A DNA stretch of 34,793 bases from Flavobacteriales bacterium (lineage in GTDB: Bacteria > Bacteroidota > Bacteroidia > Flavobacteriales_D > Crocinitomicaceae), in NCBI GenBank assembly GCA_947380375.1, contig CANCQX010000014.1:1-34793 (forward strand). The letters are read 5' to 3'. The first letter of the stretch is position 1. Each line of letters opens with the position of its first letter. The notes below the pieces were generated by a model that made no database searches, was not told the DNA's origin, and saw nothing but the letters and a program-made list of their open reading frames with translations. Positions 1-8,400 of the stretch are shown here, in pieces. The position numbers were made by a program, and so were the translations under genes.

Positions 1-441
1 CTTTATGAGGTTGAAACACGTATTTTAAATCAAGCTGTTAAAAGAAATTTAGATATTTTTCCTGAAGACTTTATGTTTCAATTAACAGAAGAAGAATGGA
101 ATATTATGTCATCACAATTTGTGATGACATATAAATCTAAAAGACCGAAAATAGCTTTACCTCTTGTTTTTACTGAACATGGAGTTGCAATGCTTTCTAA
201 TATTCTAAAAAGTAAAAAAGCAAGACAAACAAGTATTTTAATTGTTAGAGCTTTTATCAAATTCAAAGAGTTTGCCTTTAATTATATTGAACTATCAACC
301 CAACTAAAACAACTAGAATTAAAATACGATAAACAGTTTGATGACATCTTTGAAGCTATTAATTACCTTCTAAAAAAAGACAACCAAATAAAACAACAAG
401 CCGAACGTAAAAAAATTGGATTTAAAAGTGACAAACTTTGA
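1..441 (+). CDS. ORF6N-domain protein (phage antirepressor-like), 5' end cut by window
   Basis: The reading frame is open from base 1 and ends with TGA at 439-441, giving 146 residues. The ATG at 73 is internal, because the codons before it encode the typical ORF6N stretch LYEVETRILNQAVKRN and FPEDFMFQLTEEE. The middle contains SQFVMT and the hallmark LPLVFTEHGVAMLSNIL, followed by an IVRAF helix. The C-terminal third is a Lys/Gln-rich, probably coiled-coil tail. ORF6N domains belong with KilA-N/Bro-type DNA-binding modules of phages and are common as stand-alone genes in Bacteroidota chromosomes; the cellular role is usually unknown. About 20 N-terminal residues probably lie outside the window. 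No other phage gene is seen beside it, so it may be a solitary cargo gene rather than part of a prophage. Family assignment is confident; function is not. Confidence 0.85.
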   Translation, partial: LYEVETRILNQAVKRNLDIFPEDFMFQLTEEEWNIMSSQFVMTYKSKRPKIALPLVFTEHGVAMLSNILKSKKARQTSILIVRAFIKFKEFAFNYIELSTQLKQLELKYDKQFDDIFEAINYLLKKDNQIKQQAERKKIGFKSDKL

Positions 442-463
442 GGTTTCAATTTGCAACCTCAAA
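437..463. terminator. Hairpin spanning the ORF6N stop codon (possible terminator)
   Basis: TTTGAGGTT at 437-445 pairs perfectly with AACCTCAAA at 455-463 around a 9-nt loop. The TGA stop codon lies inside the left arm. No T-tract follows on either strand, so this is a weak candidate terminator for the ORF6N gene and for the convergent gene ending at 515. Confidence 0.45.
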
Positions 464-514
464 CAAAAATGGAATAGACTATTATAATATTTCCGATATA
501 AACAATCTATAAAC

Positions 515-1018
515 TCACTCTTCTAAAACAAAGCAATAAATTTTTTCATCTAAACGATAAAAAAATTCTGAAATATTACGCCATTCTTCTGTTTTATTAA
601 CGATAATTTTTTTAACGGCAATAACATATTTGCCATCATAAGCTACCACTTGCATCTCTTTCACAAAATCTTCGTTGAGTAAAATACTTGGGTCTTCCTT
701 AAAACATTCAATTTTCCGATCACCAGTATTATCCCCCGTTATTGAATCCAAAGTTTCAGTATAAATATATGATGAAGTATAAATATGTTTGTATTTTTTT
801 GAAAAATCAATAGTTTGATCGATCGGTAAAAGCTTTAATTTATTAAGGAATTCACAAATTTCATTTGTCAACGAATCATTTTCTTTCATGTAATAGGGAA
901 GTTTATCACATTTATGATTAAAAAATAATAATTTAGGTCTATCATTTTTATGTTCATTCGTTTGACTAAATACAGAAAAAGTAAAGAGTAGAAAAAAAGA
1001 AGATAGAATGAAATTCAT
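515..1018 (-). CDS. Unknown secreted protein, 167 aa
   Basis: Not recognised. The first 18-19 residues form a signal peptide (FILSSFFLLFTFSVFSQ), with cleavage expected after FSQ, so the mature protein of about 148 residues is probably periplasmic. There is no lipobox. The mature part carries three cysteines, near residues 37, 54 and 105, plus one close to the C-terminus (YCFVLEE), which could form disulfides. It is alone on its strand between the convergent ORF6N gene and the end of the O-antigen ligase gene, with 193 bp upstream. A TAnnTTTG-like box (TATATTTA, 1044-1051, one mismatch) lies 25 bp before the ATG. It is most likely a lineage-specific Bacteroidota protein; no function can be assigned. 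Confidence 0.6.
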   Translation of the reverse strand: MNFILSSFFLLFTFSVFSQTNEHKNDRPKLLFFNHKCDKLPYYMKENDSLTNEICEFLNKLKLLPIDQTIDFSKKYKHIYTSSYIYTETLDSITGDNTGDRKIECFKEDPSILLNEDFVKEMQVVAYDGKYVIAVKKIIVNKTEEWRNISEFFYRLDEKIYCFVLEE

Positions 1019-1149
1019 AGTTTTATATTTTGGATTCGTTTCTTAAATATAAAAATAATTTGATATTGTTGAATTAAAAAAAGACAAGAATTACATAACT
1101 ATTTTTTTTTCAACTGCTTGCAGTTTTTTCCGCATACTTATCAATCCAA

Positions 1150-1206
1150 CTTTTGTGAAACTTAGATCGCTTCCTTTTGTGACATCTACACAGTAGAACT
1201 TTTGTG
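1150..1206. repeat. Three copies of CTTTTGTG at 24-25 bp spacing
   Basis: The octamer CTTTTGTG occurs at 1150-1157, 1174-1181 and 1199-1206, so starts are 24 and 25 bp apart. The array ends six bases before the stop codon of the O-antigen ligase gene. The spacing is close to two or two and a half helical turns. It could be a protein-binding array, a remnant of a degraded gene, or chance in AT-rich DNA. Confidence 0.3.
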
Positions 1207-1211
1207 TTAAA

Positions 1212-2636
1212 TCACTTGTTCGCTCGATTCAACCTCATTTCTAACGCAATAAAACAAGCACAAAATCCCCAAATTGGAACGGCTGCTTTGTCTGTATCCA
1301 AGAAATTATTCAAGAAAGCGTGAACGAAATAGGTAACTAGAGATAGAATCATCATCAGAATTAAGGTTTTCATTTCTGAATCCGTTTCTGGCCATTTGTA
1401 GTACAAGGTTATTCCTTTGTAAAATATCGATGTAACGATCAATAACATCGCGATTAAGCCCATAAATCCCATTTCAGCCATTGGACCTAAATACTCGCTG
1501 TGTGCGTTTCCTGCATCCCCGAAATTAGTTGAAATAATTGTTAAGTTCTCCGGCTCTTGAAAGCGAGCATATTCAAACGAATAAGTTCCTGGACCATAAC
1601 CAAAAAATGGACGATCTTCAAACATACTCATCGCACACGACCAACGATTTAAACGCTCTAAATTGGATGCATCTGTAGTTACGTTTGTTGCACTTTCTAA
1701 CTTCTTCCCAAAATCTTCCGTTGTATGTTCCGACTTATTTCGAGCCATATCCATTTGAATAGCATCCCAAGAAAAGAAAAGCGCAATACCAATAATAGCT
1801 GTAGCCGAAGCAAGTAAACTAAATTTAACTCTAAAATGAATTAACGCCCAAACACCCACAGCGGCAAAAACACTCAACCAAGCTGCACGTGTATAAGAGA
1901 AATACAATCCAAATAAATTCAAAACAATGAAAAACAACAAGATAGCTTGAATTAAAGGGGAATGTTTTTTTGAAAAATACAATCCAAAAACCATTGGAAC
2001 AGTAAAGGCAACCATCGCTCCATAAATCGTGTGATCTTTGAAAAATGGCCACATTACCCAATGCCCCTCTTTTTCACCAAAACCATACGAAGCATGAACA
2101 ACAAGAGTATAAGCAATCGCAATCATCATCCCAATAACATACAACCATACAAAAGTTCGAATGTTTTTAGCTTTCTGAAAAACAAGTGGTCCATACAATA
2201 ATAGCGGAACCATAAACCACAAACGAGCCAATAAAAATTTAAAGGATATAATTGATTGTGAACTAGTTATGGAAGTAACAAATATCCATAAAACATAGAA
2301 AATAACCGCCCAAATAATCGGGTTTTTCCAAATTTCAACGGGGAATAATTGCTTTCGAATGTTCATCATTAACAACAAAACCATCATTCCAAAAAGTAAC
2401 GGTTCTGTTGGAATATATAATCCAAAACTTTGTGTATATTCTTCAATATTGATTGATAAAGGAGTTAGAAAAGCAATCGATAAAAAAGTGAAATCAGTGT
2501 AAAAAATGGCCGCATAAACAGCAATTAATCCAATAGAAGCAAGCGAAAAATAAGCTTGATTATTCCAAACGAAATAAAGCGTAAGGAGGATATAAACTGC
2601 TCCAAATAAGAGGATTATGCTATTTTTCTTAAACAA
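1212..2636 (-). CDS. O-antigen ligase/polymerase family membrane protein (WaaL/Wzy-like)
   Basis: A 474-residue polytopic inner-membrane protein with about 11-12 hydrophobic segments. The family hallmark is the large periplasmic loop, here about residues 292-390, with FFGYGPGTY (344-352) and AHSEYLGPMAEMG, which includes His379. Arg250 in SYTRAAWL matches the conserved Arg of the WaaL fold. Such proteins either ligate O-antigen from undecaprenyl-PP to lipid A core or polymerise repeat units; sequence alone does not separate WaaL from Wzy. It is the second gene of a two-gene operon: the upstream Wzz-like gene ends 12 nt before this ATG, which suggests a polymerase with its chain-length partner. 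No sugar transferase or flippase lies next to it, so the rest of the pathway is elsewhere. Confidence 0.8.
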   Translation of the reverse strand: MFKKNSIILLFGAVYILLTLYFVWNNQAYFSLASIGLIAVYAAIFYTDFTFLSIAFLTPLSINIEEYTQSFGLYIPTEPLLFGMMVLLLMMNIRKQLFPVEIWKNPIIWAVIFYVLWIFVTSITSSQSIISFKFLLARLWFMVPLLLYGPLVFQKAKNIRTFVWLYVIGMMIAIAYTLVVHASYGFGEKEGHWVMWPFFKDHTIYGAMVAFTVPMVFGLYFSKKHSPLIQAILLFFIVLNLFGLYFSYTRAAWLSVFAAVGVWALIHFRVKFSLLASATAIIGIALFFSWDAIQMDMARNKSEHTTEDFGKKLESATNVTTDASNLERLNRWSCAMSMFEDRPFFGYGPGTYSFEYARFQEPENLTIISTNFGDAGNAHSEYLGPMAEMGFMGLIAMLLIVTSIFYKGITLYYKWPETDSEMKTLILMMILSLVTYFVHAFLNNFLDTDKAAVPIWGFCACFIALEMRLNRANK

Positions 2637-2648
2637 AATTTAGAAGTA

Positions 2649-3644
2649 CTAAGCTTGTTTTTTCAACTCTTTGAATTTCTCGTTGATCAACAATAAGAAA
2701 ACCATAAAAACAAACGTTCCCATTGCTGCTAAAAGCACGATGATTAAACGCTTTGGCTTGTCTTTTTTATCAGCTACAACTGCTCTTTCCACGATGAATT
2801 TATGAGTAAAATTAGCATACGCATCCGATTCAGCTTGTTCGTATGAATCTAAGAACTTCTCTAATTTCACGATTTTCTCATCACGCATTTGCTCCAATCC
2901 ATCAAAACGAGCACCGTATAATAAGTTTACATCAATTTGTTTTTTCAAAAACTCTCTGTCTTGTGCTGATTTAGCCTCAACAAAAGCCGTATATAAATTC
3001 GTTCTTCCTTCTATTGAAATTACTCCTTTTTCAGCTAAAGTATCCAATTGAACTAATATCGTTTTTAAATCTTGGTCTAATAAATCTCTTTTACGTTTAT
3101 TTACCTCAAAAGCCGGCATTGTACGTTCATTGATCATCGTATTTTTAACCGTATCGATTAAGTCTACAATTTTGTTTGCTATTTCAGCAGCTAATTCAGG
3201 ATTTTCATCTAAAACATCAATTGAAATAGAACCATAACGTGTACGTGTGAAACTGATATGTCCTTCGTATTCCTTCATCATTTTGAAGTTTTTATTGACA
3301 TCAGTAGAATCAATACCATAATGATTCATCAATCCAAATTGAGTAATCACTTTTTCTCTAATTCGAGACGATTGAAGAATTTGAACCAATTGTTCTGCTT
3401 GTTCTTCCTCTCCAAAATCCATTGAAGAAGCTTTTGCATTACGTTGTTCTGAGAATGAAACAGAACTAGTTGCAGCAGGGAAAACGATGGCTGTAGAAAG
3501 AAACAACGGTTTCATTAACATCGCTACAACTAAAGCTAAAACAGATGCTATACCAGTTACAACGATAATAGGTTTACGCTTTTTCCAAATGAATAGCAGT
3601 AAATTCTGTCTTTCTTTTTCAATTTCTATTTGTTCGTGCTCCAT
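2649..3644 (-). CDS. Wzz-like polysaccharide chain-length determinant / co-polymerase
   Basis: A 331-residue protein with the polysaccharide co-polymerase layout: a short charged cytoplasmic N-terminus, TM1 at about 23-44, a long helical periplasmic domain (about 45-297) and TM2 at about 298-322 followed by a Lys-rich tail. The segment after TM1 (PLFLSTAIVFPA) resembles the Wzz N-terminal domain, in which a substrate-chain consensus of this kind is normal. There is no C-terminal tyrosine kinase domain with Walker motifs, so it is the kinase-less type. Its role would be to set the modal length of the polysaccharide made by the ligase/polymerase that follows 12 nt downstream. The start is the ATG at 3644, preceded by an A/T-rich leader. 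Transcription diverges from the glycosyltransferase at 3886. Confidence 0.78.
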   Translation of the reverse strand: MEHEQIEIEKERQNLLLFIWKKRKPIIVVTGIASVLALVVAMLMKPLFLSTAIVFPAATSSVSFSEQRNAKASSMDFGEEEQAEQLVQILQSSRIREKVITQFGLMNHYGIDSTDVNKNFKMMKEYEGHISFTRTRYGSISIDVLDENPELAAEIANKIVDLIDTVKNTMINERTMPAFEVNKRKRDLLDQDLKTILVQLDTLAEKGVISIEGRTNLYTAFVEAKSAQDREFLKKQIDVNLLYGARFDGLEQMRDEKIVKLEKFLDSYEQAESDAYANFTHKFIVERAVVADKKDKPKRLIIVLLAAMGTFVFMVFLLLINEKFKELKKQA

Positions 3645-3774
3645 AGTTTTAGTGTAATCTCGCGAAATTAATCAAAATTTAGTTTGAATGGTTGAAAGAA
3701 CGTTCTAGATCGGATTTTATTGTTTGAGTTTGAGAATGAAAAGATTAATTTTCAATCAAATAGATAAAACACAT

Positions 3775-3800
3775 TATATTTGTCCTTATACTAAGTATAA
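3775..3800 (+). promoter_or_regulatory. Candidate promoter and overlapping palindrome before the GT-C gene
   Basis: TATATTTG at 3775-3782 is an exact Bacteroidota -7 element. It is directly followed by the inverted repeat TTATAC-TAA-GTATAA at 3786-3800, which would cover the transcription start. The leader to the ATG at 3886 would be about 95 nt. No clear -33 TTG is present at the expected distance. The operator reading is inference. Confidence 0.4.
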
Positions 3801-3885
3801 AATGAATTAGTTAAATCAAAGACCTTTTTTCATAATGGAAGATTATAATTTCAACAAAATCAAATAAATATATTTAAAAGAGCAT

Positions 3886-5109
3886 ATGCGTAATATTATT
3901 TCTATTGGCTATAAATGGTTCAAAAACAATAAAAAGTCGGTTTATTTATTCATTATTTTATTTGCTATTATAAAGTTTATATATCTAAATTATTTAAACT
4001 GGAATTATGGAACACTTTGTACTGGATATGGAGGTATTCAATATGGCTGTGATTCTAAAAGATATCTTGAAGGAGCAGAAAATTTAATCCAAGGAAAAGG
4101 GATTATGGGGTATCGAAATGCGTATGTTGGGTATATGTCAATCATCGCATTAGGACGTGTTTTAGGTCTAGGATTAGAATTTACACTTGCTTTTCAAATA
4201 ATTGTAACACTCTTGGCTTCCATCGCTTTTTATGATCTTATTAAATCAATTACGAAGAGTAAAACTGCTGGAATTTTAGGCGCTAGTTTTTATTTTAGCA
4301 GTCCTTATATAGTTACTTGGGTTTTGTTCATCCATACAGAATCCCTCTATTCTTCGATGCTCATCATCTCAGCTTGGGCTTTGTATAAATTAATTCAAAA
4401 ACAAACCTTTAGACACTATTTTATTATATTAATTATAGTAATTTTCACTACAACTTTGAGACCTAATGGTTGGGTATTGATCCCGATTTCTCTCTTTTTT
4501 ATTATTCAATATTATAATCTTCTTTTTCGTTCAAAAATTATCATCTATCTGTCCTTATTTGTTGGTTTTATATTTATAATGAATTATTCACCATGGTTTT
4601 CTAAAAATAGAGAATTAGATGGATTACACCAACTAATAATGAAGGGCCAAATAATTTGTGATAAAGAAACCTTTCACCTTTCAATGCCCAAAGAAAATTT
4701 TTCAAACAAAAATGATCTAGTTGAAAGTGTTACATATATTGTTAAACATCCCTTTGCCTTTACTAAGTTGGCTTTTTTAAGAATAGCAAGCGAACTTTTC
4801 CCTATTTATCGTCCATGGCTTACAATTAAATTTATTATTCGATTTAATTTATGGATGCTCCCAACCTACTTTTTTACATTAGTTAGTTTATATTTCATAA
4901 AACAACAACGAGGATTAAAAATAATATTAACGTTTCTATTCGCTCATTTACTGATAATTGCCTTTTCCTTCTCAGAACGAGAATTTAGATTTTTAACACA
5001 GATACTACCTCTATTTTATTTAGCTGGGACTTGTGGATTTTATTTTATGGTTAAAAAATTTATTTTAAAAAACAAAGGCGATAAACTTGAAGTTGAGGTT
5101 TCAAATTAA
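3886..5109 (+). CDS. GT-C fold membrane glycosyltransferase (PMT/ArnT-like), uncharacterised
   Basis: A 407-residue protein with about 9-10 membrane segments. After TM1 comes a periplasmic loop with CDSKRYLEGAENLIQGKG, which matches the acidic first-loop motif (D...Y...A..L) of PMT/GT39-type enzymes that use polyprenyl-phosphate sugars. Further family-like features are the TESLYSSMLIISAWALY segment and LRPNGW (about residues 191-196). The C-terminal region has EREFRFLTQILPLFYLAG, typical of these proteins. The likely role is transfer of a sugar from a lipid carrier onto a glycan, protein or lipid on the outer face of the inner membrane; donor and acceptor cannot be told. It runs divergently from the wzz/ligase pair, fitting a surface-polysaccharide neighbourhood, and ends at a hairpin terminator. 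Confidence 0.65.
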   Translation: MRNIISIGYKWFKNNKKSVYLFIILFAIIKFIYLNYLNWNYGTLCTGYGGIQYGCDSKRYLEGAENLIQGKGIMGYRNAYVGYMSIIALGRVLGLGLEFTLAFQIIVTLLASIAFYDLIKSITKSKTAGILGASFYFSSPYIVTWVLFIHTESLYSSMLIISAWALYKLIQKQTFRHYFIILIIVIFTTTLRPNGWVLIPISLFFIIQYYNLLFRSKIIIYLSLFVGFIFIMNYSPWFSKNRELDGLHQLIMKGQIICDKETFHLSMPKENFSNKNDLVESVTYIVKHPFAFTKLAFLRIASELFPIYRPWLTIKFIIRFNLWMLPTYFFTLVSLYFIKQQRGLKIILTFLFAHLLIIAFSFSEREFRFLTQILPLFYLAGTCGFYFMVKKFILKNKGDKLEVEVSN

Positions 5110-5120
5110 TTAAACAAAAA

Positions 5121-5148
5121 ATCCCCAAGTAAATAAATACTCGGGGAT
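5121..5148. terminator. Bidirectional hairpin terminator between GT-C and ALDH genes
   Basis: ATCCCCAAG (5121-5129) pairs with CTCGGGGAT (5140-5148), with one mismatch and a 10-nt loop. On the minus strand the stem is followed by TTTTTG, a proper U-tract for the aldehyde dehydrogenase transcript. On the plus strand the following sequence is only moderately T-rich. The two genes converge here. Confidence 0.75.
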
Positions 5149-5174
5149 ACAATCAATTTTTAACTTCCGTCAGG

Positions 5175-5200
5175 CTTAACCTTAACCTCAGTCTTAACCT
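5175..5200. repeat. Short TTAACCT repeat tract
   Basis: TTAACCT occurs at 5176-5182, 5182-5188 (sharing one base) and 5194-5200, with CAGTC between copies two and three. It sits just past the stop codon of the aldehyde dehydrogenase gene. A similar CTCAACCT-type low-complexity tract lies inside mnmE at 11311-11343. Confidence 0.5.
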
Positions 5201-5204
5201 ATTT

Positions 5205-6761
5205 CTATAATTCAAACTTAATTCCTTGTGCTAAAGGTAAACTATCTGAATAGTTAATTGTATTTGTTTGACGCCTCATGTATACTTTCCAAGCATCAGA
5301 TCCAGACTCACGTCCACCACCTGTTTCTTTTTCACCACCAAATGCACCACCAATTTCAGCTCCTGAAGTTCCTATGTTTACGTTAGCGATTCCACAATCA
5401 GAACCATTGTAAGATAAGAACATTTCAGCTTCTTTTAAGTTATTTGTCATAATTGCAGAAGACAATCCTTGAGGAACACCGTTTTGAATTTTGATAGCAT
5501 TTTCAACACCACCAGAATATTTCATAATGTAAAGAATTGGTGCAAATGTTTCATGTTGAACAACTGCAAAATGATTTTCAGCTTCAACAATTGCAGGTTT
5601 TACATAGCATCCAGACTCATATCCTTCACCTTCTAAAACACCACCTTCTACAATAATTTTACCTCCTTGCACAACTGCTTGCTCTAAAGATTCAAGGTAT
5701 AATTTAACTGCATCTTTATCGATAAGCGGTCCAACATGATTTGTTTCATCCAATGGATTACCAATACGAAGTTGACCGTATGCTTTTGCAATTGATTCTT
5801 TTACTTTATCATAAATATCTTCGTGCACAATTAAACGACGAGTTGAAGTACAACGTTGACCCGCTGTTCCAACTGCACCGAATACTGCACCTGGGATAAC
5901 CATTTTTAAGTCACAACTTGGAGCCATAATGATTGCATTATTTCCACCTAATTCTAACAATGATTTTCCTAAACGTGCTCCAACAGCTGCTCCAACAGAT
6001 TTACCCATGCGAGTAGAACCTGTAGCAGAAATCAAAGGAACACGAACATCTTCAGCCATTAATTTTCCAATTTCAGCATTTCCGATAATTACACAAGAAA
6101 CTCCTTCAGGAACATCATTTGCTTCAAAAACTTCTCTTGTAATTTGTTGACATGCAATTGCAGTCAAAGGAGTTTTTTCGGATGGTTTCCAAATACAAAC
6201 ATCACCACAAACCCAAGCAAGTGCTGTATTCCAATTCCAAACCGCAACTGGGAAATTGAAAGCAGAAATAATCCCTACAATTCCGATTGGGTGGTATTGC
6301 TCGTACATTCTATGTCCTGGACGTTCAGAGTGCATAGTTAAACCGTATAATTGACGAGATAAACCAACTGCAAAATCACAGATGTCGATCATTTCTTGAA
6401 CTTCACCTAAACCTTCTTGCAACGATTTCCCCATTTCATAAGAAACTAATTTCCCTAATGAATCTTTGTGAAAACGTAAACGATCTGCTAATTGACGAAC
6501 AATATCTCCTCTTTTAGGCGAAGGTACTTTTCTCCATACTTTGTAAGCTTCTTGCGCTTTTAAAACAGCAGCTTCATAATCAACTTCAGTTGCAGAATTT
6601 ACGGAAGCAATTAATTTTCCATCAACTGGAGAATATGAATTGATTCTTTCACCTCTAGTTTTTAACCATTTACTTCCTAAAGAAGCTCCATTATTAACTT
6701 CCTCAATTCCAAATTGAGTTAAAATTTCTTGTATACCAAGGTCTTGCAATACTTCCGCCAT
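5205..6761 (-). CDS. Aldehyde dehydrogenase, family 7 (aminoadipate-semialdehyde dehydrogenase type)
   Basis: A 518-residue NAD(P)-dependent aldehyde dehydrogenase. Landmarks are SAFNFPVAVWNWN with Asn169, ELGGNNAIIM with the general base Glu270, and GTAGQRCTSTRR with the catalytic Cys304. The C-terminal FGGEKETGGGRESGSDAWKVYMRR block is the signature of the ALDH7 (antiquitin/AmaB/Pcd) group, which oxidises alpha-aminoadipate semialdehyde to aminoadipate in lysine breakdown. The substrate is inferred from family only; no lysine-catabolism gene is adjacent. The length and N-terminal extension match the family. A -7 box TAATTTTG (minus strand, 6784-6791) is 22 nt before the ATG, and GGAG lies just upstream of the start, an unusually good ribosome-binding site for this window. 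The gene is monocistronic and ends at the 5121-5148 terminator. Confidence 0.92.
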   Translation of the reverse strand: MAEVLQDLGIQEILTQFGIEEVNNGASLGSKWLKTRGERINSYSPVDGKLIASVNSATEVDYEAAVLKAQEAYKVWRKVPSPKRGDIVRQLADRLRFHKDSLGKLVSYEMGKSLQEGLGEVQEMIDICDFAVGLSRQLYGLTMHSERPGHRMYEQYHPIGIVGIISAFNFPVAVWNWNTALAWVCGDVCIWKPSEKTPLTAIACQQITREVFEANDVPEGVSCVIIGNAEIGKLMAEDVRVPLISATGSTRMGKSVGAAVGARLGKSLLELGGNNAIIMAPSCDLKMVIPGAVFGAVGTAGQRCTSTRRLIVHEDIYDKVKESIAKAYGQLRIGNPLDETNHVGPLIDKDAVKLYLESLEQAVVQGGKIIVEGGVLEGEGYESGCYVKPAIVEAENHFAVVQHETFAPILYIMKYSGGVENAIKIQNGVPQGLSSAIMTNNLKEAEMFLSYNGSDCGIANVNIGTSGAEIGGAFGGEKETGGGRESGSDAWKVYMRRQTNTINYSDSLPLAQGIKFEL

Positions 6762-6783
6762 TTCTCCGTTTTTTATCTTCCTA

Positions 6784-6791
6784 CAAAATTA
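6784..6791 (-). promoter_or_regulatory. TAnnTTTG -7 element of the aldehyde dehydrogenase gene
   Basis: On the minus strand this reads TAATTTTG, an exact match to the Bacteroidota consensus, 22 nt before the ATG at 6761. A GGAG ribosome-binding site sits between. No convincing -33 TTG was found. Confidence 0.5.
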
Positions 6792-6919
6792 ACTCAAAAA
6801 AGTGAATTCTATTAATATTTTGACCTAAGACTTTGTTTTTAAGAAAAATTGTGAACTTTTTAGTTAAAATTTGAATTGATAAATCACCTCTTTTTCATCT
6901 CTCGAAAATATAATTTCCC

Positions 6920-6927
6920 TATTTTTA
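6920..6927 (+). promoter_or_regulatory. Promoter-like TATTTTTA four nt before the dxr ATG
   Basis: TATTTTTA matches TAnnTTTG at all but the last base and is separated from the ATG by only CAAC. The same arrangement (TATTTTTA-CAGT-ATG, after CCC) precedes mnmE. Transcription would start at or next to the ATG, giving a leaderless mRNA. Confidence 0.5.
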
Positions 6928-6931
6928 CAAC

Positions 6932-8086
6932 ATGAATGTAAAAAAGGGCATAGCAATTTTAGGATCAACGGGTTCTATCGGTACACAAGCGTTAGAAGTA
7001 ATTGGTGCATATCCAGATATTTTTGATTTACAAGTCATCACCGCTCATTCAAATGCTGATTTATTAATTGAACAAGCAATAAAACATCTTCCAAATGCTG
7101 TCGTAATAGGAGATGAGACTTTATATGAGAAAGTGAAACAATCACTTTGGGATTATGACATTACTGTTTATTCTGGTGAAGCCGCACTGTCTCAAGTAGT
7201 TGAATTTCACGAAATACATACTGTATTAACAGCATTAGTTGGTTATGCAGGATTAAAACCGACATTGGCTGCAATCAGAGCGAAGAAAACGATTGCCTTA
7301 GCGAATAAAGAGACATTGGTTTGTGCAGGAGAATTAGTAACAAAATTAGCTAGAGAAAACGGGGTAAATATTTATCCGGTTGATTCTGAACATTCAGCTA
7401 TTTTTCAATGTTTAGTTGGTGAGTTTCATAATAAAATAGAAAAGATTTACCTTACAGCTTCAGGAGGACCTTTCCGTGGTTGGTCTACAGAACAATTAAA
7501 AACGGTTACTCTCGCTCAAGCTTTGAAGCATCCAAATTGGGCAATGGGAGCTAAGATTACCATTGATTCTGCAACGATGATGAATAAAGGTCTTGAAGTT
7601 ATCGAAGCAAAGTGGCTCTTTAGTTTAAAAGCCGAACAAATAGATGTTATTGTACATCCTCAATCTATCGTTCATTCTTTAGTTCAGTTTGAAGATGGTA
7701 GTATGAAAGCGCAAATGGGATTACCAGATATGAAATTACCTATTCAATTTGCTTTGACATATCCTGATCGTTTGAAAACAGATTTCCCCCGTTTCAATTT
7801 TATGGACTATCCACAATTGACATTTGAGAAAGCTGATAAAGAAACCTTCAAAAATTTAGATTTAGCTTATAAAGCAATGGAAATGGAAGGTACAGCTGCT
7901 TGTATATTAAATGCAGCAAATGAGGTTGCCGTTGATGCTTTTTTAAATGAGAAAATTAGTTTTTTAGACATCGCACGTATAAATGAGGAAACCTTGAATA
8001 ACTGTATTTCTATTCAGAAACCAGAATACGAAGATTTTGTTGAAAGTGATCGTCAGGCAAGAGAATTTGCGAAATCTTTAGTTTAA
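6932..8086 (+). CDS. dxr: 1-deoxy-D-xylulose 5-phosphate reductoisomerase
   Basis: A cytosolic 384-residue enzyme of the MEP isoprenoid pathway that converts DXP to MEP with NADPH and a divalent metal. It begins with the dinucleotide-binding GSTGSIG (residues 11-17). Next come ALANKETLVCAGELV, PVDSEHSAIFQ (metal-binding Asp/Glu), ASGGPFR, HPNWAMGAKITIDSATMMNKGLEVIEA and VIVHPQSIVHSLVQF, all in the family order. Length is normal. The ATG sits four bases after a promoter-like TATTTTTA, suggesting leaderless translation. In many Bacteroidota rseP follows dxr, but here dxr stands alone and faces a BlaI-type gene across a structured intergenic stretch and terminator. Function is secure. Confidence 0.97.
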   Translation: MNVKKGIAILGSTGSIGTQALEVIGAYPDIFDLQVITAHSNADLLIEQAIKHLPNAVVIGDETLYEKVKQSLWDYDITVYSGEAALSQVVEFHEIHTVLTALVGYAGLKPTLAAIRAKKTIALANKETLVCAGELVTKLARENGVNIYPVDSEHSAIFQCLVGEFHNKIEKIYLTASGGPFRGWSTEQLKTVTLAQALKHPNWAMGAKITIDSATMMNKGLEVIEAKWLFSLKAEQIDVIVHPQSIVHSLVQFEDGSMKAQMGLPDMKLPIQFALTYPDRLKTDFPRFNFMDYPQLTFEKADKETFKNLDLAYKAMEMEGTAACILNAANEVAVDAFLNEKISFLDIARINEETLNNCISIQKPEYEDFVESDRQAREFAKSLV

Positions 8087-8154
8087 GAAAAAAATATTAA
8101 TACTAAAAGTTTTTATTGTAAAAATTTATTAGAACTTTAGTATTGAAATAAAAG

Positions 8155-8400
8155 TAGATGCGAAGCTAGCTTTCAATAGGTCTTTCTTTAGAAGAAAAAG
8201 TGTAACTTTTGAAGACCAAACGTAAGTGCTGGGAGTAAATTTTTCCGTAACCGCGTTTCGCATTTTCGCGAAAGAAAGCGTGTAGGAAAGTATTTACCTG
8301 AGATTTTACATAAAGTAATGAAGTAAAAAATTCCTAAGAAAGTACCTTGATTTTTGCTTACTTTTCATCAAGGAAAAGTGAGAAGGATGAAATTAAAACC
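8155..8400. other. Structured intergenic element between dxr and blaI-like gene
   Basis: The 356-bp gap 8087-8442 has no credible ORF but contains several hairpins and is locally richer in GC than other gaps. GGTCTT (8179-8184) pairs with AAGACC (8212-8217) around an inner AAAAGT/ACTTTT hairpin. GTAAATTTTTCC (8235-8246) pairs with GGAAAGTATTTAC (8285-8297), with a small internal mismatch, enclosing TTTCGC/GCGAAA (8256-8261 with 8268-8273). CTTACTTTTC (8357-8366) pairs with GAAAAGTGAG (8373-8382). It could be a non-coding RNA, a dispersed intergenic repeat, or a long dxr 3' UTR. Confidence 0.45.

Noticed and set aside
1-441. ORF6N gene as evidence of a prophage
   Set aside because: No integrase, capsid or other phage genes within view; solitary ORF6N genes are frequent in Bacteroidota.
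3697-3706. AGAACGTTCT palindrome between the divergent wzz and GT-C genes (LexA-like look)
   Set aside because: Ten-bp palindrome can occur by chance; no LexA target nearby and no established match to a Bacteroidota SOS box.
3835-3867. Ten-codon ORF (MEDYNFNKIK) before the glycosyltransferase gene
   Set aside because: Too short and AT-rich; no ribosome site, no link with the promoter spacing seen elsewhere.
5929-6341. Two plus-strand ORFs opposite the aldehyde dehydrogenase gene
   Set aside because: Antisense shadows of a well-conserved enzyme; the products resemble no known family.
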